Of a DNA stretch of 64,000 nt, positions 51,416 through 60,058 are shown in pieces. The notes beneath the pieces were generated by a model. It did no database searches. It was given only the letters and a program-made list of their open reading frames with translations, and had not been told where the DNA came from. How positions within the stretch are numbered: the stretch's first letter is position 1; every line of letters begins with the position of its first letter. The stretch is from Bacteroidaceae bacterium (lineage in GTDB: Bacteria > Bacteroidota > Bacteroidia > Bacteroidales > Bacteroidaceae). The translations under genes and the position numbers were made by a program. The stretch covers positions 1 through 64,000 of the forward strand of contig JAFVTL010000063.1 in NCBI GenBank assembly GCA_017503235.1, given 5' to 3'.

Positions 51416-52969
51416 ATGATGAAAAACATGTTATGGACGGCACTTCTGGGTGCCGTTCTCTCTATCGGACAAGTGAAGGCCCAACCTGCGGCCATTCAGA
51501 AAATCATTGAAACTGGCCGTACGGACAACCGTACGATGCATCATCTCGACATCCTGACCAACCGCTTCGGCGGTAGGCTGGTAGGTTCGGACACCTATGA
51601 AAATGCGGCCGAATGGATGTTGCGCGAATTTGGAAGGTGGGGCATCGAAGCCCATCTGGAAGAAGCGGGCGAAGTGCCCGTAGGATTCAACCGCGGACCT
51701 TGGTTCGGACGCCTCATCGGTGGCGACGAGCCCATGACCCTGCACTTTGCAACCCCTTCGTACACCTCGGGCACCAAGGGCATCCAACGCGGACACGTGT
51801 TGATAGAGCCCCAATCGGAAGAGGAGTTCAACCGCATGAAGCATGTGCTGAAAGGTGCGTGGGTGCTGGTGGGAGGCATCAACAACGGATGGCCGCTTGA
51901 CCATACCGCCAAGGCCGACTCCGTACGCAACGTACAGAAGGCCGAAAACAAGAAGATAGCCGAGGAAAATCGGAAAATCCGCACGGAAAACTATCAGAAC
52001 AAGACCGACAAGCCTCTGTTGCCCATCAAGGAAGTGCCGGGGCTCTTCTATCGAGAAATGGTGGAAGCCGGAGTGCTGGGATTCATCCAGGCATCTGAAG
52101 TGCCCATCCGTGCCCTCTATGACCGCAACATGCTGAGAGACCCGAACACCAACTTCGACAACTTGCCGGAGGTGTGTGACATCAAGCTCGACATCAACCA
52201 GTACAACACCATCAAGCGCATGGCGAAGGAAAGACGGGACTTCTGGCTGGAATTTGACATCCGTAACCACTTCAAGTTGGGTCCTGTAAAGTATCACAAC
52301 GTGGTGGCTACCATCAAGGGAAGCAAGTATCCCGATGAATATGTCATCGTGAGCGGACACCTCGATGCATTCGACGTGGCTACCGGTGGCGTGGATTGTG
52401 GTACGGGCATCGCCCCGATGATGGAAGCGGCGCGCCTCATCGCCCTTTCGGGTGCCAAGCCCAAGCGTAGCATCGTGTTTGTGGGCTTTGCGGCCGAGGA
52501 ATTCGGATTGCTGGGTGCAGAAGCCTATGTGAAGACCCACAAGAAGGAACTGGACAAGATATCCAACCTCTTCAACCGCGATGGAGGACCGACACCGCCC
52601 GTTGGCATTTCCGTGCCTCAGGCCATGTATGACGACATGGTAGAAGTGTGCAAGCCCGTGAAGGACATCAACCCCGAATATCCGTTTGAAGTGAAGGTGG
52701 CTCAACCTCGCAAGCGCCCCACCGAAACGGGAGGCACCGATGCCACCGTATTCGCCCTTCACGGAGTGCCTACCTACGGATTCTCGGAAAGCGACTTCAA
52801 GGGATACAACTTCAATTATGGCGAGATCTGGCATACGGAACGCGACCTCTACACCAAGAGCATCCCCGAATACATGGAGCATACCTCGGTGGTGACGGCC
52901 GTGGTGGCACTCGGAGTGGCCAACCTCAAGAAGCAGCTTTCACGCGAAGGCATGTACTTGGAGGAATGA
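51416..52969 (+). CDS. M28 family metallopeptidase with PA domain insert
   Basis: A 517-residue exported peptidase. Signal peptide LLGAVLSIGQVKA (about residues 8-22). A PA-like insert spans about residues 90-230. The zinc site is VSGHLDAFDVATGGVDCGTG (about residues 312-331), FAAEEFGLLGAEAY, NRDGGPTP, and HTERDLYTKSIPEYMEHTS, with the last His near residue 492. M28 enzymes are aminopeptidases or carboxypeptidases in the periplasm. The specificity is not known. A strong T-rich hairpin follows. Confidence 0.92.
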   Translation: MMKNMLWTALLGAVLSIGQVKAQPAAIQKIIETGRTDNRTMHHLDILTNRFGGRLVGSDTYENAAEWMLREFGRWGIEAHLEEAGEVPVGFNRGPWFGRLIGGDEPMTLHFATPSYTSGTKGIQRGHVLIEPQSEEEFNRMKHVLKGAWVLVGGINNGWPLDHTAKADSVRNVQKAENKKIAEENRKIRTENYQNKTDKPLLPIKEVPGLFYREMVEAGVLGFIQASEVPIRALYDRNMLRDPNTNFDNLPEVCDIKLDINQYNTIKRMAKERRDFWLEFDIRNHFKLGPVKYHNVVATIKGSKYPDEYVIVSGHLDAFDVATGGVDCGTGIAPMMEAARLIALSGAKPKRSIVFVGFAAEEFGLLGAEAYVKTHKKELDKISNLFNRDGGPTPPVGISVPQAMYDDMVEVCKPVKDINPEYPFEVKVAQPRKRPTETGGTDATVFALHGVPTYGFSESDFKGYNFNYGEIWHTERDLYTKSIPEYMEHTSVVTAVVALGVANLKKQLSREGMYLEE

Positions 52970-52989
52970 ACGGCAGGACAAGCATAAAG

Positions 52990-53019
52990 AAAGGGGGTGT
53001 CATTTTGGCACCCCCCTTT
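52990..53019 (+). terminator. Terminator after the M28 peptidase gene
   Basis: AAAGGGGGTG pairs with CACCCCCCTTT with one bulge, then T residues. It lies between convergent genes. Confidence 0.82.
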
Positions 53020-53036
53020 TTCTTGTCTTCTATTTC

Positions 53037-53762
53037 TTACTTGTAGTCTTTCACCACTACCGTGCGCAGGATTCTTACATCCTCTACCGGACGGTCGTTC
53101 GGGTCGGTTTCCACTTTCTGAATCTTGTCCACTACATCCATGCCCTTCACGATTTCAGCGAATACGGTGTATTGGGCGTCAAGGTGAGGCGAACCTCCTT
53201 CTTCCATGTAGGTGTCGATGATTTCCTTCGGCAGGTTCACGGCGCTATCGGTTCCTGCCCAGATGCGTTCTTGTCCGCGCTTGATTTGTCCTTCGTTCAA
53301 CGGGCCACAAGTCATGATGGCGAATTGTGAGCCGCTGGAGAGTCTGTCAGGATTGGTTTCGTCGCCTTCGCGTGCGGCGTTGACCATGCCACGCTTATGA
53401 TAGAGCTTGGGGAATCGGATTTCGGATGGGAGCTTGAAAGGTTCACCGTCGCCCACCAGCTCGCCGGGAAGGGCATTCTTCGAGTTCGGGTCACCGGCCT
53501 GCACTACAAAGTTGTCAATCACACGGTGGATGAGGATGCTGTCATAGTATCCGATGCGTGCAAGCAACAGATAGGCATCTCTGTGGATAGGGGTTTCATT
53601 GAAAAGAGCCATTTCGAAGTTACCCATTGTGGTCTCAAAACGGATGACGGCGCGGTTGTCGGCCTCTTCCGCCTGTTGGGGAGTTGAAGTACACGAAGCC
53701 ATCCAGAGGACTTGTGTCAGGGTCATGAATGCGAATGCATACAGTAATAAACGGTTTTTCAT
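53037..53762 (-). CDS. Cyclophilin-type peptidyl-prolyl isomerase (lipoprotein)
   Basis: A 241-residue lipoprotein; the lipobox WMASC ends the signal at about residue 23. The cyclophilin core has IRFETTMGNFEMALF, FVVQAGDPNSKNALPGELVG (variant of FMIQGGD), and SGSQFAIMTCG. It should catalyse proline isomerisation during folding in the periplasm. I use the ATG at 53762; the longer frame begins upstream of the promoter and adds 34 unconserved residues. Confidence 0.93.
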   Translation of the reverse strand: MKNRLLLYAFAFMTLTQVLWMASCTSTPQQAEEADNRAVIRFETTMGNFEMALFNETPIHRDAYLLLARIGYYDSILIHRVIDNFVVQAGDPNSKNALPGELVGDGEPFKLPSEIRFPKLYHKRGMVNAAREGDETNPDRLSSGSQFAIMTCGPLNEGQIKRGQERIWAGTDSAVNLPKEIIDTYMEEGGSPHLDAQYTVFAEIVKGMDVVDKIQKVETDPNDRPVEDVRILRTVVVKDYK

Positions 53763-53809
53763 GTCAATAAGATTTAATAGGTATTTTTGTTTGATTTGGT
53801 TATAATTCG

Positions 53810-53840
53810 CAAATATAAATGTTTCAAATGAATTGTCAAA
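53810..53840 (-). promoter_or_regulatory. Promoter of the cyclophilin gene
   Basis: On the minus strand TTTG (53837-53840) and TATATTTG (53810-53817) lie 19 bp apart, the canonical spacing. Confidence 0.8.
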
Positions 53841-53906
53841 AACTTTTCTCTCTTTTTTTATCATCCTCGTTTCTTCCTCGTCTGTAGGCGGTTTGTCCGC
53901 TTGAAG

Positions 53907-54112
53907 TAAAACGTAGCTTTGCGAGTCGTAAAACTATGCTTTCTGCGCACTAAAGCATTGCTTTCTTTCCCTCATTGCTCACGTTGCGAAGATACCATTC
54001 TGCAGACCCACTTGTCAAGTATTTTAGCATTTTTTTTCAAGAAAATGAAACTTTTTTTGGGGGGGAGGGGCAAATCCGGATAAAATCAACTTTCAGAGGA
54101 ATGGAGTTAACC
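53907..54112 (+). repeat. Repeat family D, copy 2
   Basis: It contains the same ordered blocks as the copy at 46941-47211: GCTTTGCGAGTCGTAAAAC, TTTCTGCGCACTAAAGCATT, TTTCTTTCCCTCATTGCT, CTTGTCAAGT, TTTTTCAAGAAAA and GAAACTTTTT. It lies between the cyclophilin promoter and dyad E2. Confidence 0.85.
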
Positions 54113-54230
54113 ATTTCTGGGGCAAATCAGCACAAGCAACAAAGCAAAGTTAACTGATTCCGCACAAGAATTGAATTGTTAATTTTAAGAGTAGAAATAG
54201 AGTCAACCTTTTTAAGGAAAAACACCTTTT

Positions 54231-54382
54231 GAGCAGTCAGATAGTCAGATAGTCAATTAATTTTTTTCGATTCCGCCATTCAAGGAAAAATTTTATATTT
54301 ATATAATTATATAAATATAATTATTTTCTTTACTTTTCATTTTCGATTTAAAACAATTGACTAATTGACTATTTGACTGCTC
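54231..54382. repeat. Dyad E2 with octamer arms (ATAGTCAG type)
   Basis: Left arm GAGCAGTCAGATAGTCAGAT continues to AGTCAATTAATT. Right arm CAATTGACTAATTGACTATT ends GACTGCTC. The AT-rich centre includes TATATAATTATATAAATATA. It has the same layout as dyad E1, with different arm units. Confidence 0.85.
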
Positions 54383-54602
54383 TATGAAAGAAAATGAATT
54401 GTCAGACAAAATAATGATAAACGTTCTAAAAAAGTAAAGAGTGACAGGAGACTTCCTTTCCTATAAATAGCTCAAAAACTTCAAAAATAGCCCATTCCAT
54501 CGAGGTTTTTAGTGTTTATATTGTAAATATATAATACTTTTAATGCTTAAAAAACGTAGTTTGGGATGTTTTTGGAACGATTTTCGGTGCTGTGAGGACA
54601 AA
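54383..54602. other. AT-rich spacer before the GH31 terminator
   Basis: I see no gene or clear repeat. It joins dyad E2 to the 3' end of the GH31 gene. Confidence 0.5.
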
Positions 54603-54639
54603 AAAGAGGTGCGCCATGCCGGATGACGCACCTCTTTTG
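54603..54639 (-). terminator. Terminator of the GH31 gene
   Basis: Arms AAAAGAGGTGCG and CGCACCTCTTTT with a T tract on the minus strand. Confidence 0.9.
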
Positions 54640-54652
54640 AGCGGTTGGATGC

Positions 54653-57079
54653 TTATAAAGTCATTTCTTGTCCGTTGTAAGCGACGGTTTGCGTGCCTTC
54701 TGTGCCTACGATTCGCACGTTGAACTTGCGTTCCTTGAGCATATCCTTGAACGAACCTTGACGCTGGCCGATGGTCAGCTGGCGCTTGGCGTTGTTCCAA
54801 GTGAAGATGATGGTGCTGTATTGTCCCTTTTCATAGTTGTAGTTGTCGCCTTCGTCTTCGTAGAGGGTGAAGGTGGCGTCAGCTCCCGGATAGACGATGA
54901 TGTCGAGCTCATTCCACTGGCTTTCTTCCGCATATTGCATGACGGGTGCCAATGGAAGGATGCTGCCGGCACGTACGAACATCGGGCCTTGGTCGAAGGT
55001 GGTGCTGATGGTCACGTCCTGACCTCCGCGATAGTACTTTTCTGTCCAGAAATCGTACCAGTTGGCACCCTTCGGCAAGTATTTGATGGTTGTCTTGGCT
55101 TGGGTGAAGTCTACGGCTTGCACGTTGCTCTCCTTGGCTTCTTTCTTGTCCCATCCGCTCATGGCGTCTTCGCGCACCACTTTTTCTTCGGTGTATTGAG
55201 GAGCTACAATCGGAGTGGCCAAAATGCTGCGTCCGAACAGGAATTCATCATCCATGTCCCACACGCGCTTGTCCTTCGGGAAGTCGTATACCAACGCACG
55301 GAGGTAGCTTTCGTCCTTGTCGGTCACCTGCCATGCGGTGCTGTAAATGTAAGGCAGCAGGCGATAGCGGAGGCGGATGGTCTTTTCAATGGCGTCGAAA
55401 GCAGGTTCGCCCTTCTTGCCGAACTGATAGATTTCGCGCGGTGCATCGGCTCCGTGGCTACGGAAGACGGGACAGAAGAGGGCGTATTGCATCCAGCGTA
55501 CGTAGAGTTCCTGGAATTGGAGATTGCGTGGAGCGGAGCCCGAACCCTTGGTGTTGTACGAGCCGCAGAAGAATCCGCCGATATCGGTGTTGAAGTTCGG
55601 ACATCCCGTCATGGTGTAGTTCAATCCCAGCGGAATCTGCTTGCGGAGCATGTCCCAAGAGGAGCCTACGTCGCCACTCCAGAGGCCTGCACCGTAGCGT
55701 TGCTGACCGGCGAAAGCGGAGCGTGTCATGATGAACACACGCTTGTCGGAAGAGTGCTTGCGCAGATTGTCGTGGATGCCGCTGACCGATGCGAGGGGGA
55801 ACACGTTGCGATAGCGTCGCCAGGTGCCGTCGCCGGCCGAATGGTCGTAATGATGGTCGCGTGCGTCAAAGAAGTCGGGATCGGTAGAGTCCATCCACCA
55901 GGCATCGATGTTGTAGTCGACAAGCTTCTGCAGGCTTTTCCAATAGATTTCGCGGGCTTCGGGGCTCAGTGCGTCGTACACACGGACACCGCTCGGATAG
56001 TCTCTGCGCGGAGGCCAGATGTGCGAAAGTCCGCTTTGTGGCCAAGTCTCGAAGTCGTAGAGCAACCCCTTTTCTTCGAGTTGCTTGAAAGCATGCGTCT
56101 GAGGACCGAAACTTGCCCAGATACTGATCATGAGGTGGGCGTTCTGACGATGCACTTCCTCTACCATCTCCTTGCCGCGATGATATGGTTCGCCCAAGAA
56201 ATCCATGGCATTCCACAGATAATTGTTGCCCCAATATTGCCAGTCTTGGATGATGCCGTCGAGGGGCACTCCGTTGGCACGGTGCCAATGCACCACTTCG
56301 AGCAGCTCTTCCGGCGTCTTGTAGCGTTCGCGGCATTGCCAGTATCCGAAGGTCCACAAGGGGAACATGGGCACCTTTCCGCTGAGGGTACGCATCTGTG
56401 CGTTCAGTTCGTCGCCCGCAGCACCCAACATGAAGTAATAGTCAATTTCATCGCCCACTTCGGCCGAGAAGGTCATTCCTTCCGCATTGTCGATGAAGTC
56501 GGCACGCGAATAATTGTCCCAGAAGAGTCCCCAGCCCTTCAACGACTGGATGACATACTGGTAGTCCTGCAAGTTGGATTGCTCCATCATGCGGTGGGTG
56601 GAGTTTCGTCGGTTCATTTTGCCGTCCTGAATGGCGCCCAATCCGTAGATAGGCTCATCCTTGTCCAGCTGATAGACGATGGTGGTGCGGAAACTGCCCT
56701 TGTCGGGACCGCTTGTGCGTGGTTCGAAGCCATAGGACTTTTCCTTCAGCAGGTTCTTTCCCTTGGCAAGGAATTGCACCAATCCGGTACGCTTGTCGAT
56801 GGTGACGGTGAGTGCCGAACTTGTCAGGGTGGTCTTTGCACCCGATTCCTTGAGGCCTACCTTCAAGTCGGCTTGCGGAGTGAGTGTCACCACATAACTT
56901 TTCTTGGCCGGTGGCTGGGCGTCCGACGGGTATTTCACGACTCGCACAATCTCGGGGGTATAGAACGTAACCTCGGTGGTTGTGCCGTTGGTCTTCACTT
57001 CGGCCTTCTGTTGGGCGTTCGCCAACAAGGGCATGAGTGCTGCTACGAGGCAGAACAGGGTAAAACGTGTGTTTTTCAT
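54653..57079 (-). CDS. Glycoside hydrolase family 31 (alpha-glucosidase/alpha-xylosidase)
   Basis: An 808-residue exported enzyme with a signal peptide FCLVAALMPLLANAQ. The (beta/alpha)8 domain has NNYLWNAMDFLGEPYHRG, the nucleophile motif DAWWMDSTDPDFFD (about residue 400) and the acid/base block LWSGDVGSSWDMLRK (about 460). RSHGADAPREIYQFG follows, then a C-terminal beta domain with LYEDEGDNYNYEKGQY. GH31 enzymes release alpha-linked glucose or xylose from glycans. The substrate cannot be fixed, and there is no SusCD pair nearby. Confidence 0.93.
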   Translation of the reverse strand: MKNTRFTLFCLVAALMPLLANAQQKAEVKTNGTTTEVTFYTPEIVRVVKYPSDAQPPAKKSYVVTLTPQADLKVGLKESGAKTTLTSSALTVTIDKRTGLVQFLAKGKNLLKEKSYGFEPRTSGPDKGSFRTTIVYQLDKDEPIYGLGAIQDGKMNRRNSTHRMMEQSNLQDYQYVIQSLKGWGLFWDNYSRADFIDNAEGMTFSAEVGDEIDYYFMLGAAGDELNAQMRTLSGKVPMFPLWTFGYWQCRERYKTPEELLEVVHWHRANGVPLDGIIQDWQYWGNNYLWNAMDFLGEPYHRGKEMVEEVHRQNAHLMISIWASFGPQTHAFKQLEEKGLLYDFETWPQSGLSHIWPPRRDYPSGVRVYDALSPEAREIYWKSLQKLVDYNIDAWWMDSTDPDFFDARDHHYDHSAGDGTWRRYRNVFPLASVSGIHDNLRKHSSDKRVFIMTRSAFAGQQRYGAGLWSGDVGSSWDMLRKQIPLGLNYTMTGCPNFNTDIGGFFCGSYNTKGSGSAPRNLQFQELYVRWMQYALFCPVFRSHGADAPREIYQFGKKGEPAFDAIEKTIRLRYRLLPYIYSTAWQVTDKDESYLRALVYDFPKDKRVWDMDDEFLFGRSILATPIVAPQYTEEKVVREDAMSGWDKKEAKESNVQAVDFTQAKTTIKYLPKGANWYDFWTEKYYRGGQDVTISTTFDQGPMFVRAGSILPLAPVMQYAEESQWNELDIIVYPGADATFTLYEDEGDNYNYEKGQYSTIIFTWNNAKRQLTIGQRQGSFKDMLKERKFNVRIVGTEGTQTVAYNGQEMTL

Positions 57080-57165
57080 AAAGAGTTCTATTTGTTAGAT
57101 ACTTACAAATAAACGAAAATATATGAAAATAACCAAACATTCTCGTTTAATCCAATGATTTTCTT

Positions 57166-57173
57166 TAATTTTG
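57166..57173 (+). promoter_or_regulatory. -7 box for the PBP1A gene
   Basis: TAATTTTG, about 28 bp before the start. Confidence 0.45.
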
Positions 57174-57201
57174 CAGCATTATTATATAATGTGGAAATCT
57201 G

Positions 57202-59538
57202 ATGAGAAAGAAAGTTATATATGCATTGTGGGCCATTCTGCTTCTCGGCATGTTGTCGGTGGCATTGGTCTTTCATGCCATTGTGAAGGGATGGATAGGC
57301 TATGTGCCTCCCGTTGAAGAACTTGAGAACCCCGACATGCGGTTTGCCACCCAAATCTTTTCGGACGACGGAGTGTTGTTGGGCACCTATTCGCTGGACA
57401 AGGACAATCGTGTGTTTGTAGGTTACAACGACCTGCCCCCTCATCTGGTGCAGGCACTGATAGCCACCGAGGATGTGCGCTTCACCGAACATTCGGGCAT
57501 CGATGCACGTGCCTTGGTGCGTGCCATTGTGAAGACCGGTTTGCTGAGACAAGCAAGTTCGGGTGGAGGAAGTACCCTTAGCCAGCAGCTTGCCAAGCAG
57601 CTCTACACCGAGGTGCGTGCCAAGAACAAGTTCGAACGTATGATGCAGAAACCCATCGAGTGGGTCATAGCCGTACAGCTTGAACGCTACTATACGAAGG
57701 AAGAAATCCTGACCCTCTATCTCAACAAGCTCGATTTCCTCTACAATGCCATAGGCATCAAGATGGCCTCCAACACCTATTTCTCGAAGGAACCCAAGGA
57801 CTTGAGCATCCTCGAAGCGGCCACTTTGGTGGGCATGTGCAAGAACCCCTCGTTGTACAACCCCCGCAAGTTCAGCGAACGTTCGTTGGGACGACGCAAT
57901 GTGGTGCTCGGACAGATGGTGAAGGCAGGATTCCTCTCGGAGGCCGAAGCCGATAGCTTGAAGAACGAACCCTTGGAATTGAAGTTCCGTAGGGTAGACC
58001 ACAAGGAAGGCCCTGCACCTTACTTCCGCGAATACCTGCGTGGTGTCCTCTCGGCCAAGAAGCCCGACAAGAAGGATTACCGCAGATGGCAGATGCAACA
58101 ATACTACGAAGACTCGTTGGCTTGGGAAACCAATCCCCTCTATGGATGGTGTGCCAAGAACACCAAGAAGAACGGAGCCAATTATAATCTCTACCTCGAT
58201 GGCTTGAAGATATATACCACTCTCGATTCAAGGATGCAGCGCTATGCGGAAGAAGCCGTTCAGGAACACATCGCCCAAAGCCTTCAGCCACGTTTCTTCA
58301 AGGCCAAGGCCAAGAAGCCGACCGCACCCTTCACCAACCAGCTGACCCCTGCCGAAGTGAAGGCCATCATGGACCGCTCGATGAAGCAGACCGACCGCTA
58401 TCGTCTGATGAAGCAGGGTGGCGCTACGGAAGAAGAAATACGCAAGGCATTCGATACGCCTCAGGAAATGACCGTCTTCACCTACGAAGGCGAGAAGGAC
58501 ACGCTGATGACTCCGATGGATTCGCTCAAGTATTACAAGCACTTCCTGCGCACCGGATTCATGTCGATGGACCCCCTCACCGGCTATGTGAAGGCATATG
58601 TAGGAGGACCCAACTTCAACTATTTCCAATACGACATGGCCATGAAGGGACGCCGTCAGGTAGGTTCTACCATCAAGCCTTATCTCTACACCTTGGCTAT
58701 GGAGAACGGATTCTCGCCTTGCGACGAGACACGCCATGTGGAGCAGACCTTGATTGACGAAAACGGAAAGGCATGGAGCCCTCGAAATGCAAGCGCCAAG
58801 CGCTATGGCGAAATGGTTACCTTGAAATGGGGATTGGCCAATTCGGACAACTGGGTGACCGCCTACCTCATGAGCAAGCTCAGCCCTTATCAGCTGGTGC
58901 GCCTCATCCATTCTTTCGGCGTGCTGAACAAGCAGATAGACCCGGTGGTATCCTTGTGCCTCGGCCCGTGTGAAATCTCTGTAGGCGAGATGGTTAGCGC
59001 TTATACGGCCTTTGCCAACAAGGGCATCCGTACGGCACCGCTCTTCGTGTCGCGCATTGAGGATAGCGAAGGCAACATTCTTGAAGAGTTCACACCGAAC
59101 ATGGAGGAAGTCATCAGCGAAGAAAGTGTCTACAAGATGCTCGTGATGCTTCGTGCCGTTATCAATGAAGGTACGGGTGGACGTGTGCGCCGTGTGTATG
59201 GCATTTCAGCCGATATGGGTGGAAAGACCGGTACCACCAACAACAACTCCGACGGATGGTTCATGGGATTCACTCCATCGCTCGTGTCGGGTGTATGGGT
59301 AGGAGGTGAAGAACGCGACATCCACTTCGACAACATGCGCGACGGACAGGGCGCTGAAATGGCATTGCCCGTCTGGGGACTCTACATGAAGAAAGTCTAT
59401 GCCGACAAGACCTTGGGCTATTCGCAAGACGAAAAGTTCGAAATGCCCGAAGGATTTGACCCCTGCAAGGATGTGTTGGCCAGCGATGATGCTCCTGCCA
59501 TGGAAGAGACGGGAGGGCTGGACAATCTGTTTGAATGA
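57202..59538 (+). CDS. Bifunctional penicillin-binding protein 1A
   Basis: A 778-residue class A PBP. An N-terminal anchor (ALWAILLLGMLSVALVFHAI) is followed by the GT51 transglycosylase with ATEDVRFTEHSGIDARALVR and GGSTLSQQLAKQLY (about residues 90-135), including the catalytic Glu. The transpeptidase domain has GSTIKPYLYTLAM (nucleophile Ser, about residue 491), SDNW (about 550) and KTGTTNNNSDGWF (about 674). It makes glycan strands and cross-links peptidoglycan. A terminator follows directly. Confidence 0.96.
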   Translation: MRKKVIYALWAILLLGMLSVALVFHAIVKGWIGYVPPVEELENPDMRFATQIFSDDGVLLGTYSLDKDNRVFVGYNDLPPHLVQALIATEDVRFTEHSGIDARALVRAIVKTGLLRQASSGGGSTLSQQLAKQLYTEVRAKNKFERMMQKPIEWVIAVQLERYYTKEEILTLYLNKLDFLYNAIGIKMASNTYFSKEPKDLSILEAATLVGMCKNPSLYNPRKFSERSLGRRNVVLGQMVKAGFLSEAEADSLKNEPLELKFRRVDHKEGPAPYFREYLRGVLSAKKPDKKDYRRWQMQQYYEDSLAWETNPLYGWCAKNTKKNGANYNLYLDGLKIYTTLDSRMQRYAEEAVQEHIAQSLQPRFFKAKAKKPTAPFTNQLTPAEVKAIMDRSMKQTDRYRLMKQGGATEEEIRKAFDTPQEMTVFTYEGEKDTLMTPMDSLKYYKHFLRTGFMSMDPLTGYVKAYVGGPNFNYFQYDMAMKGRRQVGSTIKPYLYTLAMENGFSPCDETRHVEQTLIDENGKAWSPRNASAKRYGEMVTLKWGLANSDNWVTAYLMSKLSPYQLVRLIHSFGVLNKQIDPVVSLCLGPCEISVGEMVSAYTAFANKGIRTAPLFVSRIEDSEGNILEEFTPNMEEVISEESVYKMLVMLRAVINEGTGGRVRRVYGISADMGGKTGTTNNNSDGWFMGFTPSLVSGVWVGGEERDIHFDNMRDGQGAEMALPVWGLYMKKVYADKTLGYSQDEKFEMPEGFDPCKDVLASDDAPAMEETGGLDNLFE

Positions 59539-59584
59539 TGAAGAGGAGGGAGGCTGATTCCTTCTCGTCAATGCATAAAAAAGA

Positions 59585-59612
59585 AGTGGGTGTGTCGAAA
59601 TGCACATCCACT
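59585..59612 (+). terminator. Terminator after the PBP1A gene
   Basis: Arms AGTGGGTGTG and CACATCCACT with a G-T pair, then a run of eight T. Confidence 0.85.
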
Positions 59613-59621
59613 ATTTTTTTT

Positions 59622-59703
59622 AGGCACTGATTACACGGATTGCACGGATAAATATGATGTAAACATACACTGAAAACCGTGTTAATCCGTGTAATCCGCG
59701 CCT
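59622..59703. repeat. Dyad repeat A, copy 4 (inverted)
   Basis: Reverse complement orientation of copy 1, including the loop block (ATGATGTAAACATA here, TTTACATCAT in copy 1). It follows directly after the PBP1A terminator. Confidence 0.88.
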
Positions 59704-59755
59704 AAAATATATTTATGACACTCGTTCTTTCTTTTTGTTCGGATGCCTTGTCAGA

Positions 59756-60055
59756 TTATCCCTCTGAGGCATTTCCCCGTTCTTTCAATCTTCTTTCCAT
59801 CTCCCAGCAATCGACGAGCACATTCCAAAGTCCGTCTTCCGAGAGGACACCCCGTTTCAAGTCAGAGGGAAGAAGGCCTTTTTCGTCATCGGCAAAATCC
59901 TGTTTCCATTCGTCACTACCATAATAGGCATTGAGCGTGGCGATGGCTTCCTGCACTTCCTCGTACTTGTCGAGGGCTTCTGAAAGCTCCGCCACAGTTG
60001 CCGAGACTTTGTCCAGCAACTGCTCCATTTGGCGAATGCGTTCGATTTGTTTCAT
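59756..60055 (-). CDS. DUF4298 domain protein
   Basis: A 99-residue acidic, mainly helical protein. It begins KQIERIRQMEQLLDKVSATV and ends with EDGLWNVLVDCWEMERRL, the DUF4298 pattern. The first half is a predicted coiled coil. Function is unknown. It lies 3 bp after the GH3 stop and is probably co-transcribed. It has no signal peptide, so it would act in the cytoplasm. Confidence 0.85.
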   Translation of the reverse strand: MKQIERIRQMEQLLDKVSATVAELSEALDKYEEVQEAIATLNAYYGSDEWKQDFADDEKGLLPSDLKRGVLSEDGLWNVLVDCWEMERRLKERGNASEG

Positions 60056-60058
60056 GAT

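Noticed and set aside
51431..52882. 483-codon minus-strand frame opposite the M28 peptidase gene
   Set aside because: Shadow of a gene with a full zinc site; no start signal on the minus strand.
54668..57112. 814-codon plus-strand frame opposite the GH31 gene
   Set aside because: The GH31 active-site motifs lie on the minus strand. The opposite frame shows no known domain.
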